A stretch of DNA of 64,000 nucleotides from Pontibacter coccineus (GTDB taxonomy: Bacteria > Bacteroidota > Bacteroidia > Cytophagales > Hymenobacteraceae), in contig NZ_JAUOTN010000001.1 of assembly GCF_030546575.1 (NCBI RefSeq), positions 124,001 to 188,000 of the forward strand, given 5' to 3'. Position numbers and translations under genes: made by a program. How positions within the stretch are numbered: position 1 is the first letter of the stretch; every line of letters starts with the position of its first letter. Shown in pieces: positions 25,868 through 35,283 of the stretch. Below the pieces are notes generated by a model. It made no database searches. It was not told the origin of the DNA and worked only from the letters and a program-made list of their open reading frames with translations.

Positions 25868-27169
25868 TTATACCTGCATCGATTTGGCAGTGCTCGCCTC
25901 TTTGGTCCGCAGCTTTTCATACTTCCTCCCAAAATAGACCATCGAAAAAGCGGTCAGCAGAATGCCGATGGCGGAGAGCCCGATCACGCTGTTGGAAAAG
26001 AAGGTGACCCAGTTCAGCTGCACCTGAAAGATCTCTTTGCTGAACAAAACCCCCACGCTGCCCACATACCCGAACGAATCCGCCAGGTAGATCAGAAAGC
26101 CGACGTTTCCGGTATACTTGAAGGTAGAGATCAGCCGGTCGAAGAAGACGGCATTGAAAGGAATGTACACCATGTAGAGGCCCAGTCCTACCAGCATCAT
26201 CCACCAGACAGGGTCCATGGATTGGGCGGCGAAAAGCGCGGTTGAAATACCGGCGATAGTAAAGCCAATCAGAATGAAGACATGGGCCGTCTGCAGCGCC
26301 TTGTAATTGTTTTTGATGAGCACCATGCTGCCGATCAGAACCAGGATGATCAGGGTGATGGGAGTCTCTGTTTGCGAGAAGATGGCAGGCTGATCGAAGT
26401 AGCCCAGTTCCTTCCACATTTCTGCCCCAAAGTTATCGCGTATGTCCCGGAAGATGGTGGCAAAGCAGTAGATGAGCACGCAGGCTACAATGCCGGCTAG
26501 GAACTCCTTTACAAAGCGCTTCCGATCGTCTTCGGTCATAGGGGCGCGTTCTGTCCGCAGCCGGATGTCCTCTTCGCTGGGTGGCGGGATCTTCTCCATC
26601 AGGAAAACAAAAAGCAATAGCGGAAGGGCAAAGACCAGACCTGTGTAAAAGGGCACCCAAAACTCCGAAACACCGAACTGCACCATCAGCCAGGCACCCA
26701 CGGATTTAACGAACCCGGAGGCAAAGATGAAGCTTACCGCCAGCGTGGCCCCGATAAAATCGGTGCTTCGCCTGCCCTCGACGTAAGAGAAAACGACGCC
26801 CCAGAGCATACCGAGCGGAAACCCGTTGATGAACAGGAAAGCGATGTTGTAAGGGGGTGGCACCAGGGCAAAAAACAGCCAGCTGAGCCAGGCTATACCT
26901 GTCAGGAGCAGGATAACGCCTCCCCTGCCTGTTCGTTTGAGCTCCGAGATGTACTTGATGCCGTAGAATTTGGCCAGCATATAACCCAGTACCTGGCTGA
27001 TGACCAGGATCGTTTTGTAGCTGTACCCGGCTATTTCAATTCCGTCGAACGTGGCCACCGTGAAAGACTTCCGGAAGCCGAAGATCATGGTATAGGCGAA
27101 GAACACCACCACAGCAGCGTAAAGGCCAACTTTAAGCTGACTGCTATTTTTGTTTATCATCGTTGCCAT
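25868..27169 (-). CDS. DUF5690 family MFS-like membrane protein
   Basis: A 433-residue polytopic protein with about twelve hydrophobic helices. The start (FFAYTMIFGFRKSFTVATFDG) and FINGFPLGMLWGVVFSYVEGRRSTDFIGA match the Bacteroidota DUF5690 family, which resembles sugar-phosphate type MFS carriers. The substrate is unknown. ATGs at 27169 and 27160 are both possible. It converges with the membrane gene at 25.8 kb. Confidence 0.85.
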   Translation of the reverse strand: MATMINKNSSQLKVGLYAAVVVFFAYTMIFGFRKSFTVATFDGIEIAGYSYKTILVISQVLGYMLAKFYGIKYISELKRTGRGGVILLLTGIAWLSWLFFALVPPPYNIAFLFINGFPLGMLWGVVFSYVEGRRSTDFIGATLAVSFIFASGFVKSVGAWLMVQFGVSEFWVPFYTGLVFALPLLLFVFLMEKIPPPSEEDIRLRTERAPMTEDDRKRFVKEFLAGIVACVLIYCFATIFRDIRDNFGAEMWKELGYFDQPAIFSQTETPITLIILVLIGSMVLIKNNYKALQTAHVFILIGFTIAGISTALFAAQSMDPVWWMMLVGLGLYMVYIPFNAVFFDRLISTFKYTGNVGFLIYLADSFGYVGSVGVLFSKEIFQVQLNWVTFFSNSVIGLSAIGILLTAFSMVYFGRKYEKLRTKEASTAKSMQV

Positions 27170-27622
27170 ACCTTGTACATCATTTCCAGTATAGTGATTT
27201 TACTTTTCGCATTGGGAATGTAGCAATTAGCAGTGGATTTACTAAATGAGTGGTCAGAAATGTTTTTATTTTCTCATGATCAGGCATTCGCCTGGCGTTT
27301 GTGGCTTCCGGCCTAATACTTAAATCCTGCGTATAGCGGAACCGCAGGTATGCACCAGTACTTTAGGCTGATGTATACCTGCATCCCGGGAAATTATAGA
27401 ATTTTGGGACCCTGATAAATTCTGATTTTAAAATATACTTTCGGGATTTATGAATTAATATGTTAGATTTAACGTAATACATATATACTATCAGAACCTG
27501 TTTTGCATCTTCTTGTAAAATCCTGATCTCATTGCTCATCACTCGCTCCAGGTTCTAAGCACTTTCCCAGCAGCAGCGCCGTACCATACTCCCGGATTTG
27601 AGTATGCACCAAACCCCAGTAA
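27170..27622. other. Intergenic region upstream of DUF5690 and AraC genes
   Basis: No gene found on either strand. It is AT-rich in the middle (27400-27500). It must carry the divergent promoters; I see no convincing -33/-7 pair or dyad. Confidence 0.4.
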
Positions 27623-28189
27623 ATGAAGTTATACATTAAATACATGGTCAGCAGCCGCTGCAAAGCGCTGGTGCAGGAAGAGCTGAAAAATCTCGGATTA
27701 CAGTCAGAATACGTGGTGGTTGACCTTGGCATCGTTGAAATACACAAAGACATCACCGACATTCAGCTGAACCAACTGAAAGAGAACCTGAGCAAGTCCG
27801 GACTGGAGTTGCTCGACGATAGCAAAAGTCAACTGATCGACAAGATAAAGACACTGATCACCGACATGATCCACGCGTCGGAAGAACAGCCGAAAGTGAA
27901 TTACTCGGTTTACATCAGCGAGAAACTGGGTTACAACTATAACTACCTGGCCAACATTTTCTCAGAGGTCAAGGGCATCACCATCCAGCAGTTCATCATC
28001 ATCCATAAAATAGAGAAAGCAAAGGAACTGCTGTTTTATGATGAGCTCTCCCTTACCGAAATTGCCCATCGTCTGCATTACAGCAGTGTGGCCCACCTCT
28101 CCAGCCAGTTCAAAAAGGTGACCGGCCTCTCTCCTACGTTTTATAAGAAAATAAAAGACAAGCGGGAGGGTGTGCTCGAAAACCTGTAA
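27623..28189 (+). CDS. Short AraC family regulator
   Basis: A 188-residue protein. The N-terminal 85 residues are an unusual small sensor-like domain (MKLYIKYMVSSRCKALVQEEL, YVVVDLGIVEIHKDITDIQLNQL), and residues about 90-180 are the AraC double helix-turn-helix (KLGYNYNYLANIFSEVKG; LSLTEIAHRLHYSSVAHLSSQFKKVTGLSPTFYK). It lies 220 bases ahead of the KaiC-like gene on the same strand with a dyad after its stop, so it may control that gene. Inference only. Confidence 0.88.
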   Translation: MKLYIKYMVSSRCKALVQEELKNLGLQSEYVVVDLGIVEIHKDITDIQLNQLKENLSKSGLELLDDSKSQLIDKIKTLITDMIHASEEQPKVNYSVYISEKLGYNYNYLANIFSEVKGITIQQFIIIHKIEKAKELLFYDELSLTEIAHRLHYSSVAHLSSQFKKVTGLSPTFYKKIKDKREGVLENL

Positions 28190-28196
28190 AATTTGA

Positions 28197-28218
28197 TACA
28201 TACTTGTAGAAGTATGTA
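28197..28218. promoter_or_regulatory. 9-bp inverted repeat between araC-like and kaiC-like genes
   Basis: TACATACTT and AAGTATGTA with a four-base GTAG spacer, eight bases after the AraC stop. It has no T run, so an operator or RNA hairpin is as likely as a terminator. Confidence 0.45.
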
Positions 28219-28408
28219 AAGTATTCCTCTTCCATTCCTCGCACCTTTGTGCAGCCCTTTATGCGCTGTTTCAGACTGCATGGTGCATGCACTTATGTTT
28301 GAATTTTCCAGGCCAGTATCCTAACATAAGGTGTTGCGATGCCAGGCAGAAATAAATTCACAGACACTTACTTTAACACTCCATTAAGCACATTTTAGAC
28401 TACCTGTC

Positions 28409-29938
28409 ATGGTAACACCTCGACCTGTAAGTTCAAACACATACCTCCACTTCCCACACCGCATACGTTTGCCTATGAACCTTCAAAAACTAGAAACCGG
28501 AAACGCATCCTTCGATCATATATCCCACGGCGGTTTGCCACTAGGCCGCACCACGCTTGTGGCGGGTAGTTCTGGTAGCGCAAAAACACTGTTTGCGGCA
28601 CAATTCCTGGCACTGGGCATACAGTTGTTCAACCAGTCGGGTGTGTTTGTCACCTTCGAAGAGCAGGTAGATGACATCCGGAAGCACCTGCGAAGTTTTC
28701 AGTGGGACATTGATACCTGGGAGAACGAAGGAAAATGGGTATTTGTGGATGCCGCTCCGAAAGAAGAGATCATAATTGCTGTTGGAGACTTTGACCTGAG
28801 CGCCTTCAGAATCAGGCTGGAAAGAGCCGTGATGAAGTGCAGAGCGCAACGCGTTGTCATTGATTCTATTGGCAGCATCTTCACGCAGTTCCATGAAGAG
28901 ACACACGCCATCCGGCGGGAGTTGATACAGGTAGCACTCACATTGTCGCGCTTGGGTGCCACGTCCATCATCACGGCTGAGCGCCTGGAAGAGTATGGGA
29001 ATATCACCCGTTTCGGAGTAGAGGAATTCCTGACGGACAATGTGGTGATACTTCGCAATGTGCTGCACAACGAGAAGCGCAGGCGGACCATCGAGATTCT
29101 GAAATTCAGAGGCAGCGACCATGAAAAAGGAGAAAATCCTTTTACCATAAACCCGGACAAGGCGATCGTTATAATCCCCTTGTCAGCTATGAACCTGAAG
29201 CATGTCTCTTCAAATGAAAGAGTTACTTCCGGTATACCTGTACTGGACGAAATGATAGACGGTGGGTTTTACAAAGGCTCCATCAACCTCGTTTCCGGAG
29301 CAATAGGGGCTGGCAAAACATTGTTGGTGGCCAACTTTATAAACGGTATCCGCGAGAAAAAGGAGCGCTGCCTGCTCATGGCCTTTGAAGAAAGCACCGA
29401 ACAGCTATACCGCAACGCGTCTGGCTGGGGCATTGATTTTAAGCAGTTGGAAGATGAAGGACTGCTGAAAGTTATCAGCGTCTATCCTGAGATTTCCTCC
29501 CTGGAAGACCATTTCATCAACATACAGGAAGTCGTTAAAACCTTTAAACCTCACAGAATCGCGATTGACAGCCTATCAGCTCTATCACGCGCATCTTCTG
29601 ACAAAGGTTTTCGGGAGTTCATCATCGCCTTTACGTCCTACCTCAAGCACCAGGAAATTACAGCCCTGTTTACGTCCAATACGCCCTTGCTCGCAGGCGG
29701 CACGTCTGACACGGAGGGTAACATCTCTCCCATCACGGACACTATTATCCTGCTACGCTATGTGGAGATGTCGGGTGAGATGCAACGAAGCATTGCCGTG
29801 CTGAAGATGCGCGGATCCAAACATGACTCTGCTATCCGCAAATTCACGATCTCAGGTGAGGGGGCTCACATAGGAAAGCATTTCGAAGGCATCAGCGGTA
29901 TTCTGACAGGTAACCCTATGCTTATCAAGCTTGAGTAA
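28409..29938 (+). CDS. kaiC: KaiC-like RecA-fold ATPase, double domain
   Basis: A 509-residue protein of the KaiC circadian-clock family with two RecA domains. Domain CI has Walker A GSSGSAKT (53-60) and the catalytic glutamates in FEEQ (E84, E85). Domain CII has GAIGAGKT (297-304) and FEES (E327, E328). Compared with Synechococcus KaiC, whose phosphosites are T426, S431 and T432, the aligned residues are T435, S440 and P441 (TEGNISPITDTI), so one phosphosite is replaced by proline. A second ATG at 28475 would remove 22 residues. It is followed directly by a KaiB-like gene. No KaiA is visible. A stress-signalling role is more likely than a true clock. Confidence 0.9.
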   Translation: MVTPRPVSSNTYLHFPHRIRLPMNLQKLETGNASFDHISHGGLPLGRTTLVAGSSGSAKTLFAAQFLALGIQLFNQSGVFVTFEEQVDDIRKHLRSFQWDIDTWENEGKWVFVDAAPKEEIIIAVGDFDLSAFRIRLERAVMKCRAQRVVIDSIGSIFTQFHEETHAIRRELIQVALTLSRLGATSIITAERLEEYGNITRFGVEEFLTDNVVILRNVLHNEKRRRTIEILKFRGSDHEKGENPFTINPDKAIVIIPLSAMNLKHVSSNERVTSGIPVLDEMIDGGFYKGSINLVSGAIGAGKTLLVANFINGIREKKERCLLMAFEESTEQLYRNASGWGIDFKQLEDEGLLKVISVYPEISSLEDHFINIQEVVKTFKPHRIAIDSLSALSRASSDKGFREFIIAFTSYLKHQEITALFTSNTPLLAGGTSDTEGNISPITDTIILLRYVEMSGEMQRSIAVLKMRGSKHDSAIRKFTISGEGAHIGKHFEGISGILTGNPMLIKLE

Positions 29939-30007
29939 TTTTTGACGACAGTACACCAACAGAAGCCGGTCGACTCCGGAGCTTTCAGCCAAATTAAAAA
30001 AACGAGC

Positions 30008-30283
30008 ATGCATGTATTTCAGCTCTTTATTAATGGACACAGCCTTAACTCCATCGAGGCTGTGGACACACTTCTTAAAATTTGCAGGGAGAACTTAAAT
30101 GGTAACTATCAGCTTGAAATAATCGATATTCAGAAAGACCCTGATAAGGCGGAGGAGGCGGGCATTATTGCCATACCTACCCTCATCAGAATGGAGCCGG
30201 CACCGGTCAATCGCATCATAGGAGCTTTGAATGTCCGAAGTCGCGTATTAGCCGGATTAGGTATTTCGAGTATGCACAAATAG
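30008..30283 (+). CDS. KaiB-like thioredoxin-fold protein
   Basis: About 91 residues. The KaiB family pattern is clear: VFQLFINGHSLNSIEAVDTLLKICRENL, then YQLEIIDIQKDPDKAEEAGIIAIPTLIR and PAPVNRIIGALN. KaiB binds the CI ring of KaiC after a fold switch in cyanobacteria. The ATG at 30008 is preferred; a TTG at 29942, four bases after the kaiC stop, would add 22 residues without homology. Its position right behind the KaiC-like gene supports a working pair. Confidence 0.87.
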   Translation: MHVFQLFINGHSLNSIEAVDTLLKICRENLNGNYQLEIIDIQKDPDKAEEAGIIAIPTLIRMEPAPVNRIIGALNVRSRVLAGLGISSMHK

Positions 30284-30517
30284 GGCAAACGTATGGGCAA
30301 TGAAAAAACCTCATCCAGATAATTCGCCCATTCTTTGCCTGAGGAAGATCGGCACCTTGCCTATATGTATGAAGTGTAGTTCTACCGAAGCGTTGAATTA
30401 ATTGCAAAGAGATGAGACCAAGGCAAGGTTTTGTAATTTATTTATCGTATATTGTAAAAAATAATGAGCAATTGTGCCTGCTGATAACCAGTACGCACAT
30501 CATAACAAAACACAAGA

Positions 30518-30709
30518 ATGAATAAAGGAACAGTAAAATTCTTTAATGACTCGAAAGGGTTCGGTTTCATTAAAGAAGCAAATTCAGATCAGGAATACTT
30601 TGTACACGTTTCTGGCCTTACAGACGAAATCAGAGAAAGTGATGAAGTGACTTTTGACCTGCAGGAAGGACGAAAAGGATTGAACGCGGTTAACGTAAAG
30701 CGCGCTTAG
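30518..30709 (+). CDS. Cold-shock domain protein (CspA family)
   Basis: A 63-residue single cold-shock domain that binds single-stranded RNA and DNA. RNP1 is KGFGFIK (residues 13-19) and RNP2 is EYFVHVS (26-32). The leader of about 230 bases between the KaiB-like gene and this start is AT-rich, as expected for a cold-shock mRNA leader, and a strong terminator follows. Monocistronic. Confidence 0.93.
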   Translation: MNKGTVKFFNDSKGFGFIKEANSDQEYFVHVSGLTDEIRESDEVTFDLQEGRKGLNAVNVKRA

Positions 30710-30730
30710 TTCTAAGCCATATGCACAGGA

Positions 30731-30757
30731 AAGCCTTGCCTCCGGCAAGGCTTTTTT
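30731..30757 (+). terminator. Rho-independent terminator of the cold-shock gene
   Basis: A 10-bp perfect stem AAGCCTTGCC / GGCAAGGCTT with a TCC loop, running into a T tract (30752-30757). It lies 21 bases after the stop. Confidence 0.92.
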
Positions 30758-30821
30758 ATTGCTACCGGGGCCTCCATTGATTTGCGGCCCTTTTAATAAA
30801 TGTAAACTTAATACGCTGAAG

Positions 30822-31052
30822 ATGAACAGAAAATATCTAGTAGACACCGAAACACACGAGTACCTGTGCATAGCCCTGAAAAAAGGAATGGAATGGGTGC
30901 CTAACAACCAGGACTTTCTTCCTGACTTTATGAGCACGCGCACGCCGGTAACGGAAAGCGGCTCCGTTTTACTGTCAGGTGAATTCAATGACAATGCTTT
31001 TTTTGAAAAGTGGATACGAAACGGCACGAACATTTTGTTCAAGTACAAATAG
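30822..31052 (+). CDS. Small hypothetical protein
   Basis: About 76 residues from ATG 30822 (MNRKYLVDTETHEYLCIAL, then EWVPNNQDFLPDF and FFEKWIRNGTNILF). Soluble, no motif recognised. An in-frame start further upstream at 30759 falls right after the terminator and reads poorly. It is supported by coding composition and position only. Confidence 0.55.
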   Translation: MNRKYLVDTETHEYLCIALKKGMEWVPNNQDFLPDFMSTRTPVTESGSVLLSGEFNDNAFFEKWIRNGTNILFKYK

Positions 31053-31155
31053 CAGTTTCTCTCAAGACAAAAGTGCTGCTCGGGTGGGTATAAATTCGTA
31101 ATTTTGATTGGCTGCTTAAGCCAACAAAAGTCAAACCATCAGAAAAAATTCCCCC

Positions 31156-31626
31156 TTGCACACTCCTGAAAAAAATCAGATCAGAGCCCTTGCGCTTTAC
31201 CAGATCATTGGCGGCATACTAGGTATAGCCCTCACCGTTTGGGTCATGTTCAGCGGCGAAATGGTTATAGACCAGACGGCTCTGCGCATCGGCCTGTTCG
31301 CCGGCGGACTTTATATCTTCTCCATCCTTTGCGGGCGCATGCTGTTCCGCAATCTCCGCCGCGGCCTTGTGCTCTCCATCATCAACCAGGTGCTGCAGGT
31401 CGTGTACTTCTCATTTGGAGCCTACGGCTTTCAGTATGTGGCGGGTTTGCGCATCGGGGTGGGCGTGGATATGGTGGAAGGCTGGATCTTTAAATTCAGG
31501 CTAGCGCTCTCCTCCTTCCACTTCAGCATCGGAACCGACCTCGGCCAGAAATTCATTGGCATCAACCTCGTCGCACTTTTCCTGATATTCTGGATCGAAC
31601 GGCTGCTGGAGAAGGCTCCCAGATAG
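31156..31626 (+). CDS. Hypothetical four-helix membrane protein
   Basis: About 156 residues from a TTG at 31156 (HTPEKNQIRALALYQIIGGILGI). Four hydrophobic stretches (about 12-32, 42-62, 70-92, 132-148) with short charged ends. No family named. No ATG is present near the beginning, so TTG is the best start. A soluble segment between helices three and four (GLRIGVGVDMVEGWIFKFRLALSSFHFSIGTDLG) suggests an extracytoplasmic loop. Confidence 0.6.
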   Translation: MHTPEKNQIRALALYQIIGGILGIALTVWVMFSGEMVIDQTALRIGLFAGGLYIFSILCGRMLFRNLRRGLVLSIINQVLQVVYFSFGAYGFQYVAGLRIGVGVDMVEGWIFKFRLALSSFHFSIGTDLGQKFIGINLVALFLIFWIERLLEKAPR

Positions 31627-31724
31627 CATACCTGAAAAAAGACGCAACCCTTTCTGACATCCTCTTTAAAATCTTAAGAGAACTACTGGGTTCCTCCCCT
31701 GTGCTATCAACTTTAGATCGATTT

Positions 31725-31900
31725 TGTCACTCCGACCCGGGGTTAGGGGCCCGCTTTTTGGGAGAAATCTTAAAGACTGGCCATGCTCTAAAATAATCCA
31801 GTTTTCTCATTACACGTAAAGCGCTAGAGTTGCCAGTATTGGCCCTTAACCCAGAGGTCAGGCCTACACGACTCGCTACCAAGATCCTTCCAGGATGACA
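31725..31900. repeat. Dispersed TGTCA...TGACA element (MITE/REP-like), copy 1
   Basis: The left end TGTCACTCC (31725-31733) is nearly the inverse of the right end GGATGACA (31893-31900), and the inner right flank AAGATCCTTCC matches AAGATTCCTTC in a second copy at 46176-46252. Elements of this look, with a TGTCATTCC end, are common in Bacteroidota chromosomes. Noncoding. Confidence 0.5.
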
Positions 31901-31979
31901 AATAACAAAACGGAAATGGCTCCGTGCTAAGCTGTTCCAGGTATAGGTATAGCAACGTTCCGTAACCTGAAGCAAAACA

Positions 31980-32009
31980 AAAAGCCCCGACCATATGGCT
32001 GGGGCTTTT
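31980..32009. terminator. Bidirectional terminator behind the RND gene
   Basis: AAAAGCCCC and GGGGCTTTT form a 9-bp stem (about 31980-31988 and 32001-32009) around a loop with CCATATGG. The A tract on the left serves the minus-strand efflux operon; T residues on the right serve the plus strand. Confidence 0.85.
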
Positions 32010-32052
32010 CGTTTATACCAGGATCAAAAATCTTGGTGTCTTGGGTCTAAAA

Positions 32053-35000
32053 CTATGGGTTCACATAAGCAGGATCACCGCCTTCTTCATCGGGCAGGTT
32101 ATCGCCTTTGGCGCGCAGTTCGGCCAGGCCTTTTTTACCGTAGGCGAGTCGGGTAATCACCACGTACAGTACCGGCACCACGAAGATGGCCAGGAAGGTA
32201 GCAGCCAGCATACCGCCAATCACCACCCAACCAATGGTCTGGCGCGATACGGCACCTGCTCCGGAAGACAACGCTAGTGGAACCACACCTAAAATGAAGG
32301 CCAGCGAGGTCATGATGATCGGGCGAAGACGCAGCTTCACCGCTTCGATCGTTGCTGCGATCAGTTCCATGCCCCGGTCCACCCGTTCTTTGGCAAACTC
32401 CACAATCAGAATGGCATTTTTGGCAGCCAGACCGATCAGCGTGATCATACCCACCTGGGCATACACGTTGTTGTCCAGCTTAGGCAGCAGTGTGAGGGCA
32501 AGTATGGCCCCGAACATACCCAGCGGAATGGCAAACAAGATGGAGAACGGCACCGACCAGCTCTCGTACAAGGCTGCCAGTAACAGGAGTACCAAGATGA
32601 TCGAGAGCGAGAAAATGTAGATCGTACTGCCGCCTGCCGCAATCTCTTCACGGCTCAGGCCGGAGAATTCGTAGCCATACCCGGCAGGTAACACCTCGGC
32701 CGCCACTTCCTCCAGGGCCTGTATGGCCTGACCCGAGCTATAACCCGGCGCTGCACTGCCGTTAATGTCTACGGAGCGGAATAGGTTAAAGTGCGAAATC
32801 ACAGGGGCGTTCTCCACTATCCGGGTCGTTACCAAAGCACTGAGCGGAACGGATTCTCCCTGTCGGTTCATCACATAGAACTGCTTCAGGCTTTCGATGT
32901 CCATACGGTAGGCGGTATCGGCCTGCGCCACCACCCTGAAGTTACGGCCGTAGCGTGTGAAGTCGTTCACGTAGCGGCTGCCCATGTAAGTAGACATGGT
33001 GGCATACACATCGGCTATGTTCACGCCCAGGCGCTTGGCCTTCTCGCGGTCCACATCCACGTGGTAACCCGGTGTTTTGGCCGTGAAGAAGCTATAGGCC
33101 ATGGCAATTTCAGGACGCTGGTTGGCTGCCCCAAGGAACTGCCCCATTACCTGCTCCAGCTGTTTCACATCGCCGGCCCTGCGTTGCTGCAACACAAACG
33201 TAAAACCACCCGAAGCGCCCAGACCAGGTATAGCCGGCGGCGCCACCACCAGAATATTGGCTTCTTTTATACCTGACAGCTTTTGCTGCAGCGTAGCCAT
33301 GACACCCTGCAGGTGCTCCGATTCATCCTGACGTTCATCCCAGGGCTGCAACTGCACGAAGAAAGTACCACTGTTCGATTTGAACGAGAAGTTGATCGCG
33401 TTGAGGCCGGCAACCGAGGTATAGTTACGAATAGCCGGAATGGTGGCCATCTGCTCGGCTACCTGATTCAGAACAGCGGACGTACGGCTGGTAGAGGCTC
33501 CCTCAGGCAATTCTATTGACACAAACATGCGGCCCTCGTCTTCGGTAGGTATAAAGCCGGTCGGTTTGTTCACAAACAGGCCGAAAGTGCCCACATAGAG
33601 GCAAGCCAGCAGTATGAGTACCAGCGGTGTCGCTTTGATGCTCTTGCGCACGCCCACAGAGTAAGATTCCGTTGTGCGGGCAAACCAGTTGTTAAACTTA
33701 TAGAAGAACTTGTTGATGCCGCGTGAATTTTTATCCACGTTCATCGGCTTCAGCATCAGCGCGCACAGCGCCGGTGTCAGGGTAAGGGCCACAAACGCGG
33801 AGATCAGTACTGAAATGGCAATCGTGATCGCAAACTGCTGATATAGACGGCCTACGATGCCTGGTATAAAGCCCACCGGTATAAACACGGCTGCCAATAT
33901 GAGCGCAATGGCAATAACCGGTGCCGTAATCTCTTTCATGGCCTTCCGGGTGGCATCTTTAGCCGAAAGCCCCTCATGGTCTATGTTATGCTGCACCGCT
34001 TCCACCACCACAATGGCGTCATCCACCACAATACCGATCGAGAGCACGAAACCAAAGAGCGTCAGCGTATTGATCGTAAAGTCTAGCGGAATGAAGAAGA
34101 TGAAGGTACCGATGATGGACACAGGTATAGCCAGGATCGGAATGAGCGTAGCGCGCCAGCTCTGCAAGAACAGGAACACCACAATGATCACCAGGATAAG
34201 CGCTTCTATCAGCGTCAGCACCACCTCGTTGATCGACACCTGCACCACCGACACCGTCTCAAACGAAACGATGTAATCCACGTCGGCCGGGAAAGTCTCC
34301 TTCAGGTCGTCCAGTGCGGCGTAAATACCCTCGGCTGTATCGAGCGCGTTACTGCCCGGCGCCTGGTAGATCAGCATCATGGTGGCCGGGTTGCCGTTTA
34401 TCTTGGATTCACGGCCATAGTCGAAGCGGCCGAATTCGATACGCGCCACATCGCGCATGTACACGATCGAGCCATCGGCAGGGTTGGTGCGCACAATGAT
34501 GTTGCCGAACTCTTCCTGCGTCTGCAAACGTCCTGTTACCGTGATCGGGTACTGAAATGCCTGCGAACTGTACTGCGGTGAGTTACCCACCGAACCGGCC
34601 GCCACCTGCAGGTTTTGCTCCTGAATGGCCGCCGTCACTTCGCTCGCCCCGATGTTGTACTGCGCCAGTTTGTCCGGCTGCAGCCAGATGCGCATACTGA
34701 AGTCCTGGCCAATCGAGAAAATATCCCCCACCCCGCTTACACGCATCAAGGCATCTTTGATGTAGATGTTGGTGTAGTTGTCGAGGAACTGGATATCGTG
34801 GGTGCGCTTCGGCGAATAGATACCGATCACCATCATGATACTCGGGTTACGCTTACGCACGGTCACGCCCAGTCGGCGCACTTCTTCCGGCAGGGTCGGC
34901 TCTGCAATACTGGCGCGGTTCTGCACATCCAGTGTGGCAATGTCAATGTCAGTCCCGATCTCGAAGGTAACCGACATGTTCATCTGGCCGGTACCGGTAC

Positions 35001-35247
35001 TCGTGGACGAAATATAGGCCATACCCGGCGAACCGTTGATCTGTGTTTCGATTGGTGTGGCAACCGCCTGTTCTACCGTGAGCGCGTCCGAACCCGTGTA
35101 GTTAGCCGATACCGAAACCGATGGCGGCGAAATATCCGGGTACTGTGTTACGGGCAAATTCAACATAGCCAGCACACCCACCAGTACGATCACGATCGAG
35201 ATCACCATGGCGGTAACGGGCCTTCTTATAAATACGTCTGAAATCAT
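32053..35247 (-). CDS. RND multidrug efflux permease (HAE1 family, AcrB/MexB-like)
   Basis: A 1064-residue inner-membrane proton antiporter, full length for the family. Twelve membrane helices are expected, with large periplasmic loops after helices 1 and 7. The start IRRPVTAMVISIVIVLVG and the relay aspartates D409-D410 in GIVVDDAIVVVE in helix 4 are typical. It forms a tripartite pump with the adaptor and TolC gene products. It starts 36 bases after the adaptor gene. The last 30 residues are a charged cytoplasmic tail. Substrates unknown. Confidence 0.96.
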   Translation of the reverse strand: MISDVFIRRPVTAMVISIVIVLVGVLAMLNLPVTQYPDISPPSVSVSANYTGSDALTVEQAVATPIETQINGSPGMAYISSTSTGTGQMNMSVTFEIGTDIDIATLDVQNRASIAEPTLPEEVRRLGVTVRKRNPSIMMVIGIYSPKRTHDIQFLDNYTNIYIKDALMRVSGVGDIFSIGQDFSMRIWLQPDKLAQYNIGASEVTAAIQEQNLQVAAGSVGNSPQYSSQAFQYPITVTGRLQTQEEFGNIIVRTNPADGSIVYMRDVARIEFGRFDYGRESKINGNPATMMLIYQAPGSNALDTAEGIYAALDDLKETFPADVDYIVSFETVSVVQVSINEVVLTLIEALILVIIVVFLFLQSWRATLIPILAIPVSIIGTFIFFIPLDFTINTLTLFGFVLSIGIVVDDAIVVVEAVQHNIDHEGLSAKDATRKAMKEITAPVIAIALILAAVFIPVGFIPGIVGRLYQQFAITIAISVLISAFVALTLTPALCALMLKPMNVDKNSRGINKFFYKFNNWFARTTESYSVGVRKSIKATPLVLILLACLYVGTFGLFVNKPTGFIPTEDEGRMFVSIELPEGASTSRTSAVLNQVAEQMATIPAIRNYTSVAGLNAINFSFKSNSGTFFVQLQPWDERQDESEHLQGVMATLQQKLSGIKEANILVVAPPAIPGLGASGGFTFVLQQRRAGDVKQLEQVMGQFLGAANQRPEIAMAYSFFTAKTPGYHVDVDREKAKRLGVNIADVYATMSTYMGSRYVNDFTRYGRNFRVVAQADTAYRMDIESLKQFYVMNRQGESVPLSALVTTRIVENAPVISHFNLFRSVDINGSAAPGYSSGQAIQALEEVAAEVLPAGYGYEFSGLSREEIAAGGSTIYIFSLSIILVLLLLAALYESWSVPFSILFAIPLGMFGAILALTLLPKLDNNVYAQVGMITLIGLAAKNAILIVEFAKERVDRGMELIAATIEAVKLRLRPIIMTSLAFILGVVPLALSSGAGAVSRQTIGWVVIGGMLAATFLAIFVVPVLYVVITRLAYGKKGLAELRAKGDNLPDEEGGDPAYVNP

Positions 35248-35283
35248 AATGTCTGCTTAATCCTCTGAAAGACCTGTTTCCAA

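Larger units (their letters stand above)
31627..32052. other. Intergenic region holding a repeat element and a bidirectional terminator
   Basis: No gene. It contains the TGTCA-type inverted-repeat element at 31725-31900 and the terminator at 31980-32009. Confidence 0.5.

Noticed and set aside
28464..28471. TACGTTTG as a promoter for kaiC-like gene
   Set aside because: It fits TAnnTTTG but lies four bases before the alternative ATG 28475 and inside the longer frame, too close to serve either start.
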